64,000 bases of DNA from Salinigranum rubrum (GCF_002906575.1 NZ_CP026309.1:1116001-1180000); one strand, 5' to 3'; positions 1 through 8,834 are shown, counted from the stretch's first letter. A program made the numbers and translations. The notes: generated from the letters alone by a model not told the origin.

Positions 1-155
1 ACGCGCTCGTCGGGGAGAAGGTCATCATCCTCGCGAACCTCGAGAAGGCCGAACTGTTCGGCGTCGAGTCGAACGGGATGCTCCTCGCGGCGGGCGAGGA
101 GGCGGACCTCCTGACGACGCTGGGCGACGCGGAACCCGGCGAGACGGTTCGGTAG
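1..155 (+). CDS. metG: Methionyl-tRNA synthetase, C-terminal fragment
   Basis: The gene begins before the window; only the last 50 residues are seen, in the frame starting at base 3. They match the end of the OB-fold tRNA-binding domain (EMAP/Trbp111 type): a strand rich in V, I and L, then 'ANLEKAELFGVES' and 'GMLLAAGE'. In haloarchaea this domain is fused to the C-terminus of the class I methionyl-tRNA synthetase, where it helps bind tRNA. The catalytic part is not visible, so a free-standing tRNA-binding protein cannot be excluded. It is convergent with the cytochrome b-type gene that follows. Confidence 0.75.
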   Translation, partial: ALVGEKVIILANLEKAELFGVESNGMLLAAGEEADLLTTLGDAEPGETVR

Positions 156-167
156 GCTCCGCTGTCT

Positions 168-944
168 CTACCGCGGGGGCCGCAGCCGGTAGTACCGGCG
201 GTTGAGGTCGTAGGTGTACCCCTCGCGCATCGTCTTCAACACCGCGTAGGTGACGACGCCGGCGACGACGGGCAGGAGGAACGTCAGGTCGAACAGCAGG
301 TCGACGTTCATCGGGACGAGGTTCTTCACCGACAGCAGCGAGATGGTGAAGGCGAAGACCACCCCGCCGACACCGACGGCGGCCCAGAACGGTTGCTCGA
401 CGGGACGGCGCGCCGACCCCTTGTTCAGGAACGGGACGATGGCGATGAACCCGACGACGACGAGGTTCGCGAGCACGCCGTACGTCCGGTCGGCCATGAT
501 CTTCTGTCCGCCGAGGATGGCGAGTTCCGGATTGAGGGGGTCGAGCTTGAGCAGGCCGAACGACCAGTACAGATACCAGTCGGGCAGGATGACCGCCGGG
601 GTGGAAGAGGGGTTGGCCGGCGGGCCGATGTGCGGCGGCATCGTCGCCGAGAGGAACAGAATCATCCCGACGAAGAACGACGCGATGGAGGCGTTCCTGA
701 CCGTTTCGTGGGGCCACGTCGGGAAGCCGAGCACGTCGCGCTCGACGTACGTCGACTCGCTCCTGAGGACCTGGTCCTCGTAGCGTGCCCGCTCGAAGTA
801 CTCGTACGTGAGACGCGCGAGTCCGGTCGTTCGCGCCTTCCGTTCGCGCCACGTCGGAGTCGAGTCGCCGGGTGGGACCGCGGGGACTCCCGCCACGCTT
901 CCGCCGTCGGACCGAGGCTCCGGGGACGAACCGTCCACATCCAT
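168..944 (-). CDS. Cytochrome b/b6 C-terminal-domain protein (subunit IV-like)
   Basis: A 258-residue membrane protein resembling the C-terminal half of cytochrome b, like subunit IV (PetD) of b6f complexes. After a polar N-terminus of about 80 residues come at least three hydrophobic segments. The 'GPPANPSSTPAVILPDWYLYW' stretch (about residues 107-127) carries the PDWY turn typical of the quinol-site loop, here in place of the bacterial PEWY. The heme-binding helices of the N-terminal half are absent and no petB or Rieske gene lies beside it, so its partner must be encoded elsewhere. It probably belongs to a menaquinol oxidoreductase feeding halocyanin or the oxidase. The start is the ATG at 944. 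Confidence 0.8.
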   Translation of the reverse strand: MDVDGSSPEPRSDGGSVAGVPAVPPGDSTPTWRERKARTTGLARLTYEYFERARYEDQVLRSESTYVERDVLGFPTWPHETVRNASIASFFVGMILFLSATMPPHIGPPANPSSTPAVILPDWYLYWSFGLLKLDPLNPELAILGGQKIMADRTYGVLANLVVVGFIAIVPFLNKGSARRPVEQPFWAAVGVGGVVFAFTISLLSVKNLVPMNVDLLFDLTFLLPVVAGVVTYAVLKTMREGYTYDLNRRYYRLRPPR

Positions 945-1082
945 ACCAACCTGGAGGGCTCGGGCGGAGATAAGCCGCGCGCGGACGGGATATATAGACT
1001 CGCGAGCGGTACCGTGTGCCGTTTACTCGGTCGGGAGTTCCATCGCCGGTCTTTTTACCGCGTTCGGGCGTATCGACTTCGC

Positions 1083-2864
1083 ATGAGAAACGCGAAGATC
1101 GTCTGTACGCTGGGGCCGGCGTCGGACGACAAGGAGACGATCGGCGCGCTCGCCGGGGCCGGGATGTCCGTCGCCCGACTCAACGCGAGTCACGGATCGG
1201 TCGAACACCGCTCGGAGATGATCGACCGAATCCGCACGGTCGACCGCGGGACGGACTCCCCGCTCGCGGCGATGCTCGACCTCAAGGGCCCCGAGGTACG
1301 CACCGCACCGCTCGACCACCCTATCGTCTTGGAGACGGGGAGCGAGGTCCGCTTCGTCCGCGGGGAGGAGGCGACGCCCGAGGAGATCGGCCTGTCGTAC
1401 TCCATCGCGGCGGTCGGGGAAGGAGACACGGTCCTCCTCGACGACGGGCGCATCGAGGCGACCGTCCGCCGGGTGGAGGGCGACGCCGTCGTCGCCCGCA
1501 TCGACTCCGGCGGCGAACTGGGCGGGCGGAAAGGGGTCAACGTCCCCGGCGTCAGCCTCGACATCGACCTCATCACCGAGAGCGACGACCGCAACCTCGA
1601 ACTCGCCGCGGAGAAGGAGGTCGACTTCGTCGCCGCCTCCTTCATCCGGACGGCGGGCGACATCTACGCCATCTCCGACCGCTTGGAGGAGTACGGCGGC
1701 GACATCCCCGTCATCGCGAAGATCGAACGGGCGGGTGCGGTCGAGAACCTCGACGAGATCATCGACGCCGCGTACGGCGTGATGGTCGCCCGCGGCGACC
1801 TCGGGGTCGAGTGCCCGCTGGAGGACGTCCCGATGGTCCAGAAGCGGGTGATCCGGAAGTGCCAGGCCGCGGGCGTGCCGGTCATCACGGCGACCGAGAT
1901 GCTCGACTCGATGGTCCACGCGCGCCGCCCGACGCGCGCGGAGGCGTCCGACGTGGCGAACGCGGTGCTCGACGGCACCGACGCGGTCATGCTCTCGGGC
2001 GAGACGGCCGTCGGCGACCATCCGGTGAGAGTCGTCGAGACGATGGCCCGCATCGTCCGCGAGGTCGAATCGACCGAGGAGTACGCCGAGAGCCAGGAGC
2101 AGCGCGTTCCCACCGCGAGCAGGGACTCCCGGACGGAGGCGCTGGCCCGCTCGGCGCGATATCTCGCCCGCGACGTCGGTGCCTCCGCGATCGTCGCCGC
2201 CTCCGAGTCGGGGTACACCGCACGGAAGACGGCGAAGTTCCGCCCGGGCGTCCCCATCGTCGCGACGACGCCGAACGACCGCGTCCGCCGCCAACTCGTC
2301 CTCTCGTGGGGGATCGACGCCCGCTACTCCGACTACCGCACGAGCGCCGCCGAGGTGATGGACGACGCCGTCTCCGCAGCGCTGGACGCCGGCGTCGCCG
2401 AGAGCGGCGACACCATCGTCATCCTCTCGGGGATGATGTCCGAACTCGAAGAGACCAACACGACGAACATGCTGAAGGTACACGTCGTCGCCGAATCCAT
2501 CGCCAACGGCCGGAAGATCGTCGGCGGTCGCGTGGCCGGCCCCCTCTACCGGACGACGGACGGAGACCTCTCGGACGTTCCCGAGGGTGCCGTGCTGTAT
2601 CTCGGCGCGGACTTCGACGGGGAGTTCGACGGCGACGCGGCGAAACTCGCGGCCATCATCGACGCCCGTCCGGGTCTCACCGGCTACCCCGCGATGGTCG
2701 CGCGCGAACTCGACATCCCGATGATATCGGGCGCGCCCGTCCTCGACACGGTCGAAGGCGGCACGACCGTCACGCTCCACGCCGAGCGCGGTATCGTCTA
2801 CGAGGGCGACATCCGCGCCATCGAGGAGCGCGACCGTCACGCCATCGCGAACGGGGAGTCGTAA
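1083..2864 (+). CDS. pyk: Pyruvate kinase
   Basis: Last step of glycolysis: phosphoenolpyruvate plus ADP gives pyruvate plus ATP. The 593-residue protein starts 'MRNAKIVCTLGPAS'. It has the substrate segment 'ARLNASHG', the K-and-E metal site in 'VIAKIERAGAVENLDEI', 'ARGDLGVE', and the family signature around 'ATEMLDSM'. It is about 110 residues longer than the bacterial enzyme because of a C-terminal PEP-utilizer mobile domain ('GGRVAGPLY' onward), usual in haloarchaea. I chose the ATG at 1083 because upstream in-frame codons give a non-homologous arginine-rich stretch. The nearest upstream gene is divergent, with about 138 bases between. Confidence 0.97.
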   Translation: MRNAKIVCTLGPASDDKETIGALAGAGMSVARLNASHGSVEHRSEMIDRIRTVDRGTDSPLAAMLDLKGPEVRTAPLDHPIVLETGSEVRFVRGEEATPEEIGLSYSIAAVGEGDTVLLDDGRIEATVRRVEGDAVVARIDSGGELGGRKGVNVPGVSLDIDLITESDDRNLELAAEKEVDFVAASFIRTAGDIYAISDRLEEYGGDIPVIAKIERAGAVENLDEIIDAAYGVMVARGDLGVECPLEDVPMVQKRVIRKCQAAGVPVITATEMLDSMVHARRPTRAEASDVANAVLDGTDAVMLSGETAVGDHPVRVVETMARIVREVESTEEYAESQEQRVPTASRDSRTEALARSARYLARDVGASAIVAASESGYTARKTAKFRPGVPIVATTPNDRVRRQLVLSWGIDARYSDYRTSAAEVMDDAVSAALDAGVAESGDTIVILSGMMSELEETNTTNMLKVHVVAESIANGRKIVGGRVAGPLYRTTDGDLSDVPEGAVLYLGADFDGEFDGDAAKLAAIIDARPGLTGYPAMVARELDIPMISGAPVLDTVEGGTTVTLHAERGIVYEGDIRAIEERDRHAIANGES

Positions 2865-2940
2865 CCCGCCGCTGGCTGCTCCGCTTCCGACACGTCCGCG
2901 GGCGGGAGGACTTTTGCCGCTCCATCTCGAAGCACGAGTA

Positions 2941-3213
2941 ATGGTACAGTCCGGTCCCGACAGCGACTCCGTCGAGACGACCGACGACGAGGCGGTGGCC
3001 GACAGCCGCGACCACGAGGACGAGCGTGTGAACGAGCACGAAGGCGAGGGCGAGGACGACGAGTGGGAGTTCGGTCTCGACGAGGTGGGTCCCGACGGCG
3101 TCGTCGAGTCCGAGCCGGAACCGCTCGAACCCGGCCAGCCGACGCTCGAAAACACCGTCTTCGTCCTCCTCGGCGTCGTCGGCACGCTCCTGTTGTTGTC
3201 GACGGTCATCTGA
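2941..3213 (+). CDS. Small acidic protein with C-terminal membrane anchor
   Basis: Ninety residues. Residues 1-65 are highly acidic and low in complexity (many D and E). The motif 'EWEFGLDEVGPDG' is followed by a proline-containing stretch, and one hydrophobic helix fills the C-terminus ('VFVLLGVVGTLLLLSTVI'). This layout fits a family of small haloarchaeal proteins of unknown function (DUF7312-like, from memory). It should be membrane-tethered with the acidic part on one face. The start is the ATG at 2941; an upstream start would add a few unsupported residues. It sits 76 bases after pyk on the same strand, so co-transcription is possible. Confidence 0.7.
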   Translation: MVQSGPDSDSVETTDDEAVADSRDHEDERVNEHEGEGEDDEWEFGLDEVGPDGVVESEPEPLEPGQPTLENTVFVLLGVVGTLLLLSTVI

Positions 3214-3355
3214 TCCCCTCGTCCCCCGGCGACCCCACCCCCGAACGCGGAGCGACCGCGTGCGCCCCCGAGCGCAGAGCGACCGCGGACGCCGTCCGAA
3301 CGCGGGCGCCGACCCGATGCTTGATGTGTTCGGGTCGTCTGTGCCGAACTACGCG

Positions 3356-3961
3356 ATGGTCCCCCACTCCACCTCCAGACGACGGCTCCTCCGCGCCACC
3401 GTGGGCGTCGCCGCCGTCGGCGTCGCCGGCTGTAACGAGTCGGTCACGGGCGGCGGCCCCGAGACGCCGTCGCCGACCGAGACCGTCCAGCCGACGCTCG
3501 ACTACGACGCCGTGATCGTTCGGAACCCCGCCGCCGAACCGTTCGTCGGGTACGACCCGGCGGACTCGCTCGAAGACGAGACGGACGAACCCCTCCAGCG
3601 GACGCTCGTGACGGCCGACGAGGCCGACCGGGTCTCCTTTCGGACCGAGGTTGCGGGCGTCGAGGAGGCGCGGGCGCTCCTGCGCGAGACCGACTTCGAG
3701 CGGAGCGTCGTCCACGTCTCCGAGCATCGGGTCGGGGCGTGCCGAACGCTGGAGGTCGACTACGTGACCGTCGACGGCGACTCGTTCGACCTCGACTTCT
3801 GCTCGCCGCTCCGCCCCGCCGACGTCGCCTGCAGCCTCGACGACCGCGACGTCGTCGCCGCGTTCGTCCGGTTCCCGATGGCGACCGACGATATCGGGTC
3901 GTACACCCTCGGCCGCGGCGGGAGTTGTGAACGACCGCGACGACCGGAGGGGTCGTCGTGA
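3356..3961 (+). CDS. Tat-exported lipoprotein of unknown function
   Basis: A 201-residue protein. The N-terminus has a twin-arginine signal ('SRRRLLRATVG') and a lipobox ending 'GVAGC', so it should be exported folded and lipid-anchored on the outer face. A short polar linker rich in G, T, P and E is followed by a globular domain of about 170 residues with four further cysteines. I do not recognise the domain. The ATG at 3356 puts the RR motif about ten residues from the N-terminus; the ATG at 3317 is less likely. Its stop overlaps the GTG of the next gene by four bases, so the two are translationally coupled. Confidence 0.75.
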   Translation: MVPHSTSRRRLLRATVGVAAVGVAGCNESVTGGGPETPSPTETVQPTLDYDAVIVRNPAAEPFVGYDPADSLEDETDEPLQRTLVTADEADRVSFRTEVAGVEEARALLRETDFERSVVHVSEHRVGACRTLEVDYVTVDGDSFDLDFCSPLRPADVACSLDDRDVVAAFVRFPMATDDIGSYTLGRGGSCERPRRPEGSS

Positions 3962-5289
3962 GCGACGTCGATCCGACGCGCCGGGCGCTCATCCTCGCCG
4001 GCGCGATGGGCGTGGGGCTCGTTCCCCTGTTCGCCGTCGACGACGGCCCGGACGACCCCGACGTGTCGTACGACAGCGGTGCGCTCCGACGGGTCGTCGG
4101 CCTCGGCACGCCCACGGTTCCCCGGAGGTTTCCCGTCGAAATCGGGGCGGATCACGTCGCGGCTCACCGCGACCGCGCGCAGTCGCTGCTGTCGTCGGCA
4201 CCCCAGTCGCCGGATATTCCGAACGAGGCCGTGGCCCGCGAGTACGCCGACCGGTACGAGCAGGCCGCCGAGGCGCTGGAGCGGGCCGGGGAGGCACGGA
4301 CGCCGTACGAGCGCCTCGACGCACTCCAGTCGGCCCGGTGGTTCGCGGCCGACGTCAGCGCCGTCTACGCCGCGTTCGCGGACGACCTGACCCGCGAGGA
4401 GGTGCTCGCTCGCCGGGAGTCGATCCGCGAGCGACTGGCGCGACTCCGCGACCGCTGGCGCTACGTCGGCGACGACCTCGCGGTCGCGGTCGACGTCCAC
4501 GGGACGGTCGAATCGCGCGTCGACTACGCCGAGGGAACGCTCGAACGGGCGGCCGAGCGCCGCGGGTCGGACGAGAGTCGCGTCCTCGGCGTCGGGTCGG
4601 CCGCCGGGACGGTCGAACTCGCCCGGACGGCGGCGGAGAACGCGGCGTACTACTACGACCGCTTCGTCGACTCGCTCGCCGACCCGCGCCCGCTCGGGGA
4701 CGCCTTCGACCGGGCCGCCCGCGTGCTCGTGGCGGACGTCACCGCGCGGTGTCCCGACCCGCCCACGGACGAGTGGGAGTCGCGATTCGACCGCGACCTC
4801 GCGTACACCGTCGCCCACGACCTGCTCCGGGACGCCGTCTCGGATGCGACGTGGCGCTGTCGCACCGCGAACGAGGCCCGCGACAGCGAGGGCGTCGCGA
4901 GCGCGGTTCTCACGGCCGCGGGGGCCGACCGCGACCTCCGGGCGCTCGACCGCGTCCGGGCGGCCGTCGACCGCGGCGAGTACGGCGTCCCCCGGTCGGC
5001 GGAGGCGGCCCGCCGCGAGAAACTCGCCGCGCTCGAAGCGGTCGAGGCGGCACAGCGGGCGACGCCGACGGTGCTGGCGTCCGGGTGGACGCGAGGTGCT
5101 CTCGGGAACCTCGACCGCGGCGACCGGACGCTCTCCCGTGCGCTCGAACGCGACGGGGTCGAGGTAAGCGAGGTCGCACGAGCGGTCGCCGCCTACGCGT
5201 GGGGACGGACACGAGCGGCGGCGACGCCGGGGGCGCTCTCGCGGTTGACCGGCGTGCTCGACGCGGCCGCGACGCCGAGCACACGATGA
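3958..5289 (+). CDS. Tat-signal-bearing helical protein of unknown function
   Basis: A 443-residue protein starting with GTG at 3958, which overlaps the stop of the lipoprotein gene (GTGA). The N-terminus has 'TRRALILAGAMGVGLVPLF', a plausible twin-arginine signal without a lipobox. The rest is alanine-, arginine- and glutamate-rich, probably almost all helical, with only two cysteines and no recognised motif. The coupled start and the two Tat signals suggest the two products work together at the cell surface; the function is unknown. A long reading frame on the opposite strand (3760-6306) is a composition artefact. Confidence 0.75.
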   Translation: MSDVDPTRRALILAGAMGVGLVPLFAVDDGPDDPDVSYDSGALRRVVGLGTPTVPRRFPVEIGADHVAAHRDRAQSLLSSAPQSPDIPNEAVAREYADRYEQAAEALERAGEARTPYERLDALQSARWFAADVSAVYAAFADDLTREEVLARRESIRERLARLRDRWRYVGDDLAVAVDVHGTVESRVDYAEGTLERAAERRGSDESRVLGVGSAAGTVELARTAAENAAYYYDRFVDSLADPRPLGDAFDRAARVLVADVTARCPDPPTDEWESRFDRDLAYTVAHDLLRDAVSDATWRCRTANEARDSEGVASAVLTAAGADRDLRALDRVRAAVDRGEYGVPRSAEAARREKLAALEAVEAAQRATPTVLASGWTRGALGNLDRGDRTLSRALERDGVEVSEVARAVAAYAWGRTRAAATPGALSRLTGVLDAAATPSTR

Positions 5290-5352
5290 GCGGGACCGGA
5301 CCACCCCCGCTCGTGAACAACCCTTAATCGGCGTCCGCCCTAATCTCCACTC

Positions 5353-5967
5353 ATGCCGGTACCGCCGCTCCCCCTGCAGTTCGAGTTTCTCGGCCCCGAG
5401 ACGCTCCCGCTCCTCCTGGTACTCGCGGGGCTCGGGCTCTCGGTCGCCGAGGCGCTCGCTCCCGGCGCGAACTTCGTCGTTCTCGGGGTCGCGCTCCTCC
5501 TCGCCGGCGTCGTGGGCTTTCTCCTCGGCCCGCTCGCGTCGCCGCTGATCCTCGGCGTCCTCGTCCTCCTGTTCGGGGCGCTCTCGCTGTACGGATACAG
5601 GGAGTTCGACCTCTACGGCGGGAAGGGAACAGCGAAGACGAGCGACTCGGACGCGCTGACGGGCAAGTTCGGGCGCGTCACGGAGCGCGTCACGCCGACG
5701 TCGGGCGAGATAAAGCTCGACAGCGGGGGGTTCAACCCCTACTACTCCGCGCGCTCGATGGACGGCGACATCCCGGAGGGGACCGAGGTGATGGTCATCG
5801 ACCCCGGCGGCGGGAACGTCGTCACCGTCACGGCCGCCTCCGAGTACGAGGACGAGATCGACCGCGAACTCGCCCGCGGGCGGGCGCAGGACTCGTCCCT
5901 CGCCGACGACGCCGAGACGGACGCCGACACCGACGTCGAGACGGACACCGAGACCGAGACCAACTAG
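5353..5967 (+). CDS. NfeD family membrane protein
   Basis: A 204-residue protein with two to three membrane segments at residues 15-85. A soluble C-terminal OB-fold domain follows (about residues 95-170), with 'LTGKFGRVTERVTPTSGEIKLDSG' and 'GTEVMVIDPGGGNVVTVT', the pattern of NfeD/ClpP-class regulatory domains. The tail is an acidic repeat of D, T and E. NfeD proteins usually act with stomatin/SPFH proteins or S49-type proteases at the membrane; no stomatin gene is adjacent, but an S49 protease lies about 4 kb away. The start is the ATG at 5353. Confidence 0.85.
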   Translation: MPVPPLPLQFEFLGPETLPLLLVLAGLGLSVAEALAPGANFVVLGVALLLAGVVGFLLGPLASPLILGVLVLLFGALSLYGYREFDLYGGKGTAKTSDSDALTGKFGRVTERVTPTSGEIKLDSGGFNPYYSARSMDGDIPEGTEVMVIDPGGGNVVTVTAASEYEDEIDRELARGRAQDSSLADDAETDADTDVETDTETETN

Positions 5968-5972
5968 CCCGT

Positions 5973-6341
5973 TTACGACTCCGACGTCGCGTCGGGCGCG
6001 TACTGCTCGTGGATGCGGTCCATGCGGGCGGCCATCACGAAGTCGGTCTTGTGGAGGCCGTCGATCTTGTGCGTCCACATCTCGACGCGCACCTCGCCCC
6101 ACGCGAGGTGGAGGTCGGGGTGGTGCCACTCCTCCTCGGCGAGTTCGCCGATCTCGTAGGTGAACTCGAGGGCGTCGCGGAAGTCGTCGAACGCGTAGGT
6201 GCCTTCGAGGTGGTGGTCGTCGACGACCTCCCAGACCTCGCCGTCGATTTCGGCGAGGTACTCCGCGTACTCCGCCTCGGTCAACGGTTCGTCCTCTGAG
6301 GTGCACGCCTCACACGGCTCGTCCGCGAGTTGCGCTGCCAT
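5973..6341 (-). CDS. Pterin-4a-carbinolamine dehydratase
   Basis: A 122-residue member of the PCD/DCoH family, which dehydrates 4a-hydroxy-tetrahydropterins to regenerate the pterin cofactor. The active-site signature 'EWHHPDL' (His73, His74, Pro75) is present. It is followed by '[21 protein letters not shown]', with the third histidine in its usual place. The N-terminus has an extra CxxC ('CEACTSED') that could bind metal. It is convergent with nfeD, with only a few bases between. No phenylalanine hydroxylase is visible, so the pterin partner is unknown. Confidence 0.9.
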   Translation of the reverse strand: MAAQLADEPCEACTSEDEPLTEAEYAEYLAEIDGEVWEVVDDHHLEGTYAFDDFRDALEFTYEIGELAEEEWHHPDLHLAWGEVRVEMWTHKIDGLHKTDFVMAARMDRIHEQYAPDATSES

Positions 6342-6398
6342 ACACGCCCCAACGGGCTCCCGGCACCTATGTTCGGTGGTTTCCTCTCGTCACCCGCC

Positions 6399-6878
6399 TC
6401 AGCCGACGCTGAGGACCTCGACTTCGAACACCAGCGTCTTGCCCGCGAGTTCGTGGTTGAAGTCCACGACCACGGCGGCGTCGGTGATGGCGGTCACGTC
6501 ACCGTGCAGGCCGTTCTCGGCGTGGACGTGCAGGCCGATTTCGGGCTCCTGCCCGACCATCCCCTCGAACGTCTCGGGGTCGTACTCGCGGACGCGCTCG
6601 TCGAGGAACTCGCCGTACGCCCGCTCCGGCGGGACCGTGATGGTCGCGGACTCGTCGACGGCGAGCCCTCTGACGCCCTCGTCGAGACCTTCGATGACCG
6701 ACTCCGTTCCGACAGTGAACGAGAGGGGCGTGTACTCGTCTCGGTCACGGCCCTGCGCCTCGGCGAGACCGGCCGCCTCCGCGACTTCGTAGCGAGACGT
6801 GTCGAACACCTCACCCCCCTCGAACCGTCCGACGTAGTCCACGGTGACGATATCTCCAGGCTCGACGGTCGCTGTCAT
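6399..6878 (-). CDS. FKBP-type peptidyl-prolyl isomerase, SlyD-like
   Basis: A 159-residue FKBP-type prolyl isomerase and chaperone. It opens with the typical 'VEPGDIVTVDYVGRFEGGEVFDTS'. The flap region follows, with 'PLSFTVGTESVIEGLDEGVRGL' and 'ITVPPERAYGE'. Residues about 95-145 form the inserted IF chaperone domain, with 'NGLHGDVTAITDAAVVVDFNHELAGKTLVFEVEV' closing the FKBP fold, as in SlyD and archaeal short FKBPs. The histidine-rich metal tail of bacterial SlyD is absent. It acts in the cytoplasm on folding proteins. The start is the ATG at 6878, and the divergent P450 gene begins 90 bases away. Confidence 0.92.
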   Translation of the reverse strand: MTATVEPGDIVTVDYVGRFEGGEVFDTSRYEVAEAAGLAEAQGRDRDEYTPLSFTVGTESVIEGLDEGVRGLAVDESATITVPPERAYGEFLDERVREYDPETFEGMVGQEPEIGLHVHAENGLHGDVTAITDAAVVVDFNHELAGKTLVFEVEVLSVG

Positions 6879-6967
6879 CGAACGGTGGTGAGTGGAGCGG
6901 GCGGATAAATCGTTCCGTCGGCCTCACGGCCGTCAACGATTAACGCACGCGACCCCAGCCAACGCCT

Positions 6968-8281
6968 ATGCGCGCGCCACACTCACCCCCGGGAGAACCC
7001 GTCGTCGGCAACGCCATGCGCTTCGCCCGGTCGCCGTTCGACGTCCTCGACACGCTCGCGGCCTCGTATCGCGAGGGCGTCGTCCATCTGTCGGGGATGG
7101 TCGGTCCCGGCATCTACGTGGTGCTTGACCCCGCACTCGTCCAACGGGTCCTCGTCGACGACCACGCCCGCTACCGGAAGCCACAACTCCGCCCGGAACT
7201 CGTCGACCCGCTCATCGGCGAGGGGTTGTTGACGAGCGAGGGCGACCTGTGGAAGCGCCAGCGGACGACGCTCCAGCCGGCCTTCTTCACCTCCCGTCTC
7301 CGGGGGTTCGGCGACACTATCGTCGACTTCACGCGCGCGACGACCGACGGATGGGCCGACGGGAGCACGGTCGACGTCCACCGCGAACTCGGCGTGCTCA
7401 CCGTCCGCATCATCGCCCGGTTGCTCCTCGGCGTCGACCTCTCCCGGGCCGACGCCGTCGACGTCGCGGAGGCGATGGAGCAGGTGGGAGAGACGCTGGC
7501 GCTCTCGCCCGGCAACGTCGTCCGGCCGCCGTGGCTCCAGACGCCGCCGCCACGCACGTACCGGCAGGCCATCCGCGAACTCGAAGACGTGACGGCGCGG
7601 GTCACCGCGATGCACGAACCGGAGGGGGACGACGTCCTCTCGCTGCTCCGGCGCGCGGTCGACGCCGACCCGGACGGCTTCCCCGACGACGAACTCCGCG
7701 ACCAGGTGATGACGATGCTGCTGGCCGGCCACGAGACGACGGCGCTCACTCTCACGTACGCGCTGTTTCTCCTCTCGGAGAACCCCGACGCGCGGGCGGA
7801 ACTCCACCGCGAAGTCGACGACGTCGTCGACGGCGCGCCCACGTGGGCGGACCTCGCCGCGCTCGACTACACCGAGCGAGTCGTCCACGAGACGCTCCGC
7901 GTCCTGCCGCCGGTGTGGGCGGTCTTCCGCGAACCGCTCGTCGACGCCCGACTGGGCGAGTACCGAATCCCCGAGGGCGCGCCGATGATGCTCCCGCAGT
8001 GGGCGCTCCATCGCTCGGGGAGACACTGGGACGCTCCCCGAACGTTCGACCCGGACCGCTGGCGGGGAACGAAGCCCGCCGAGACGCCGGCGTACTTCCC
8101 GTTCGGGGCGGGGCCGCGCGCGTGTATCGGCCGACAGCTAGCCATCGTCGAGGCGAAGCTCATCCTCGCAACCGTGTTCGCGGAGTGGGACGTCGAGGTG
8201 CTCGTCGACGACCTCCCGCGACGCGCGGCCATCACGATGCAGCCGACGGAGCCGGTTCCGGCGCGCGTGCACCGTCGGTGA
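6968..8281 (+). CDS. Cytochrome P450
   Basis: A 437-residue soluble P450. Diagnostic motifs are all present: the I-helix 'AGHETTALT' (oxygen activation), the K-helix ExxR in 'HETLR', the 'FDPDRW' meander and the heme ligand loop 'FGAGPRACIG' with Cys386. The best resemblance is to bacterial CYP102/CYP4-like soluble P450s also found in haloarchaea. The substrate is unknown; fatty acids or terpenoids (carotenoids, isoprenoids) are plausible. There is no reductase or ferredoxin gene beside it. It starts at the ATG at 6968 and stands alone between genes facing other ways. Confidence 0.95.
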   Translation: MRAPHSPPGEPVVGNAMRFARSPFDVLDTLAASYREGVVHLSGMVGPGIYVVLDPALVQRVLVDDHARYRKPQLRPELVDPLIGEGLLTSEGDLWKRQRTTLQPAFFTSRLRGFGDTIVDFTRATTDGWADGSTVDVHRELGVLTVRIIARLLLGVDLSRADAVDVAEAMEQVGETLALSPGNVVRPPWLQTPPPRTYRQAIRELEDVTARVTAMHEPEGDDVLSLLRRAVDADPDGFPDDELRDQVMTMLLAGHETTALTLTYALFLLSENPDARAELHREVDDVVDGAPTWADLAALDYTERVVHETLRVLPPVWAVFREPLVDARLGEYRIPEGAPMMLPQWALHRSGRHWDAPRTFDPDRWRGTKPAETPAYFPFGAGPRACIGRQLAIVEAKLILATVFAEWDVEVLVDDLPRRAAITMQPTEPVPARVHRR

Positions 8282-8291
8282 GTGCGGCCGC

Positions 8292-8720
8292 TCACTCGCC
8301 TCCGTCGGGTTCGACGACGAGCGTGAAGACGAGGTCGGCCCCGTCCTGCAGCGCGGCGACCAGTTCCCGGTCGAAACCGGCGGCGGCGTGGTCGGCGTCG
8401 ACCAGCACCGTCCGGTCGTCGACGTAGTCGCTCGTGCGTGCGACGGCCGAGCGGTCGCTCTCGAACGTCAGGTCGGGGTGTCCGCGTCCCTCGACGACGT
8501 GGACGCGCTCACCGACTCTGACCTCGCAGATGATGCGCGCGTCGTGTGACCGACACGCCTCGACGAACGCGGGGTCGAAGTCCGCGGGCGCCCGGTCGGC
8601 CTCGATGCCGAGAATGCAGTCGCCCGCGGGCGTGAGCCAGTCGTCGGTCGTCACCTCGAACGTGCTCGCGTGCTCGGCTCGGACGTTCTCGTGGCCCTCG
8701 GCGCGAATGACCTCTCTCAT
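8292..8720 (-). CDS. DUF371 family protein
   Basis: A 142-residue protein that fits the archaeal DUF371 family: an N-terminal 'EVIRAEGHENVRAEHASTFEVTTDDWLTPAGDCILGIEADRAPADF', here quoted only as recognisable landmarks (EVIRAEGH, TFEVTTDD, TPAGDCILG). A second half follows with 'GRGHPDLTFESDRSAVARTSDY' landmarks such as GHPDLTF. The function is unknown, and there is no signal peptide or membrane segment. I chose the ATG at 8720 because family members begin at this point; the longer upstream frame runs through a promoter-like region. Confidence 0.85.
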   Translation of the reverse strand: MREVIRAEGHENVRAEHASTFEVTTDDWLTPAGDCILGIEADRAPADFDPAFVEACRSHDARIICEVRVGERVHVVEGRGHPDLTFESDRSAVARTSDYVDDRTVLVDADHAAAGFDRELVAALQDGADLVFTLVVEPDGGE

Positions 8721-8826
8721 ACCCGCGCCTGAGGGGCGACGGACAAGTCGGCGTCGGTTCGCGACCACCGCGTCGGCCGTTCCTGTCGCCGTATCGTCGC
8801 TTTCCGCCGACTCCGCTCCCGAGTTG

Positions 8827-8834
8827 TTTATATA
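8827..8834. promoter_or_regulatory. TATA-like element (TTTATATA)
   Basis: TTTATATA flanked by GC-rich DNA. It reads well on both strands (TATATAAA on the minus strand), so it could serve the DUF371 gene about 107 bases away on the minus strand, or be a distal promoter for the plus-strand coiled-coil gene. The assignment is inference. Confidence 0.5.

Noticed and set aside
3760-6306. Minus-strand frame of about 848 codons
   Set aside because: It runs antisense to three supported genes and through the pterin dehydratase gene in another frame; composition is arginine-rich and non-homologous.
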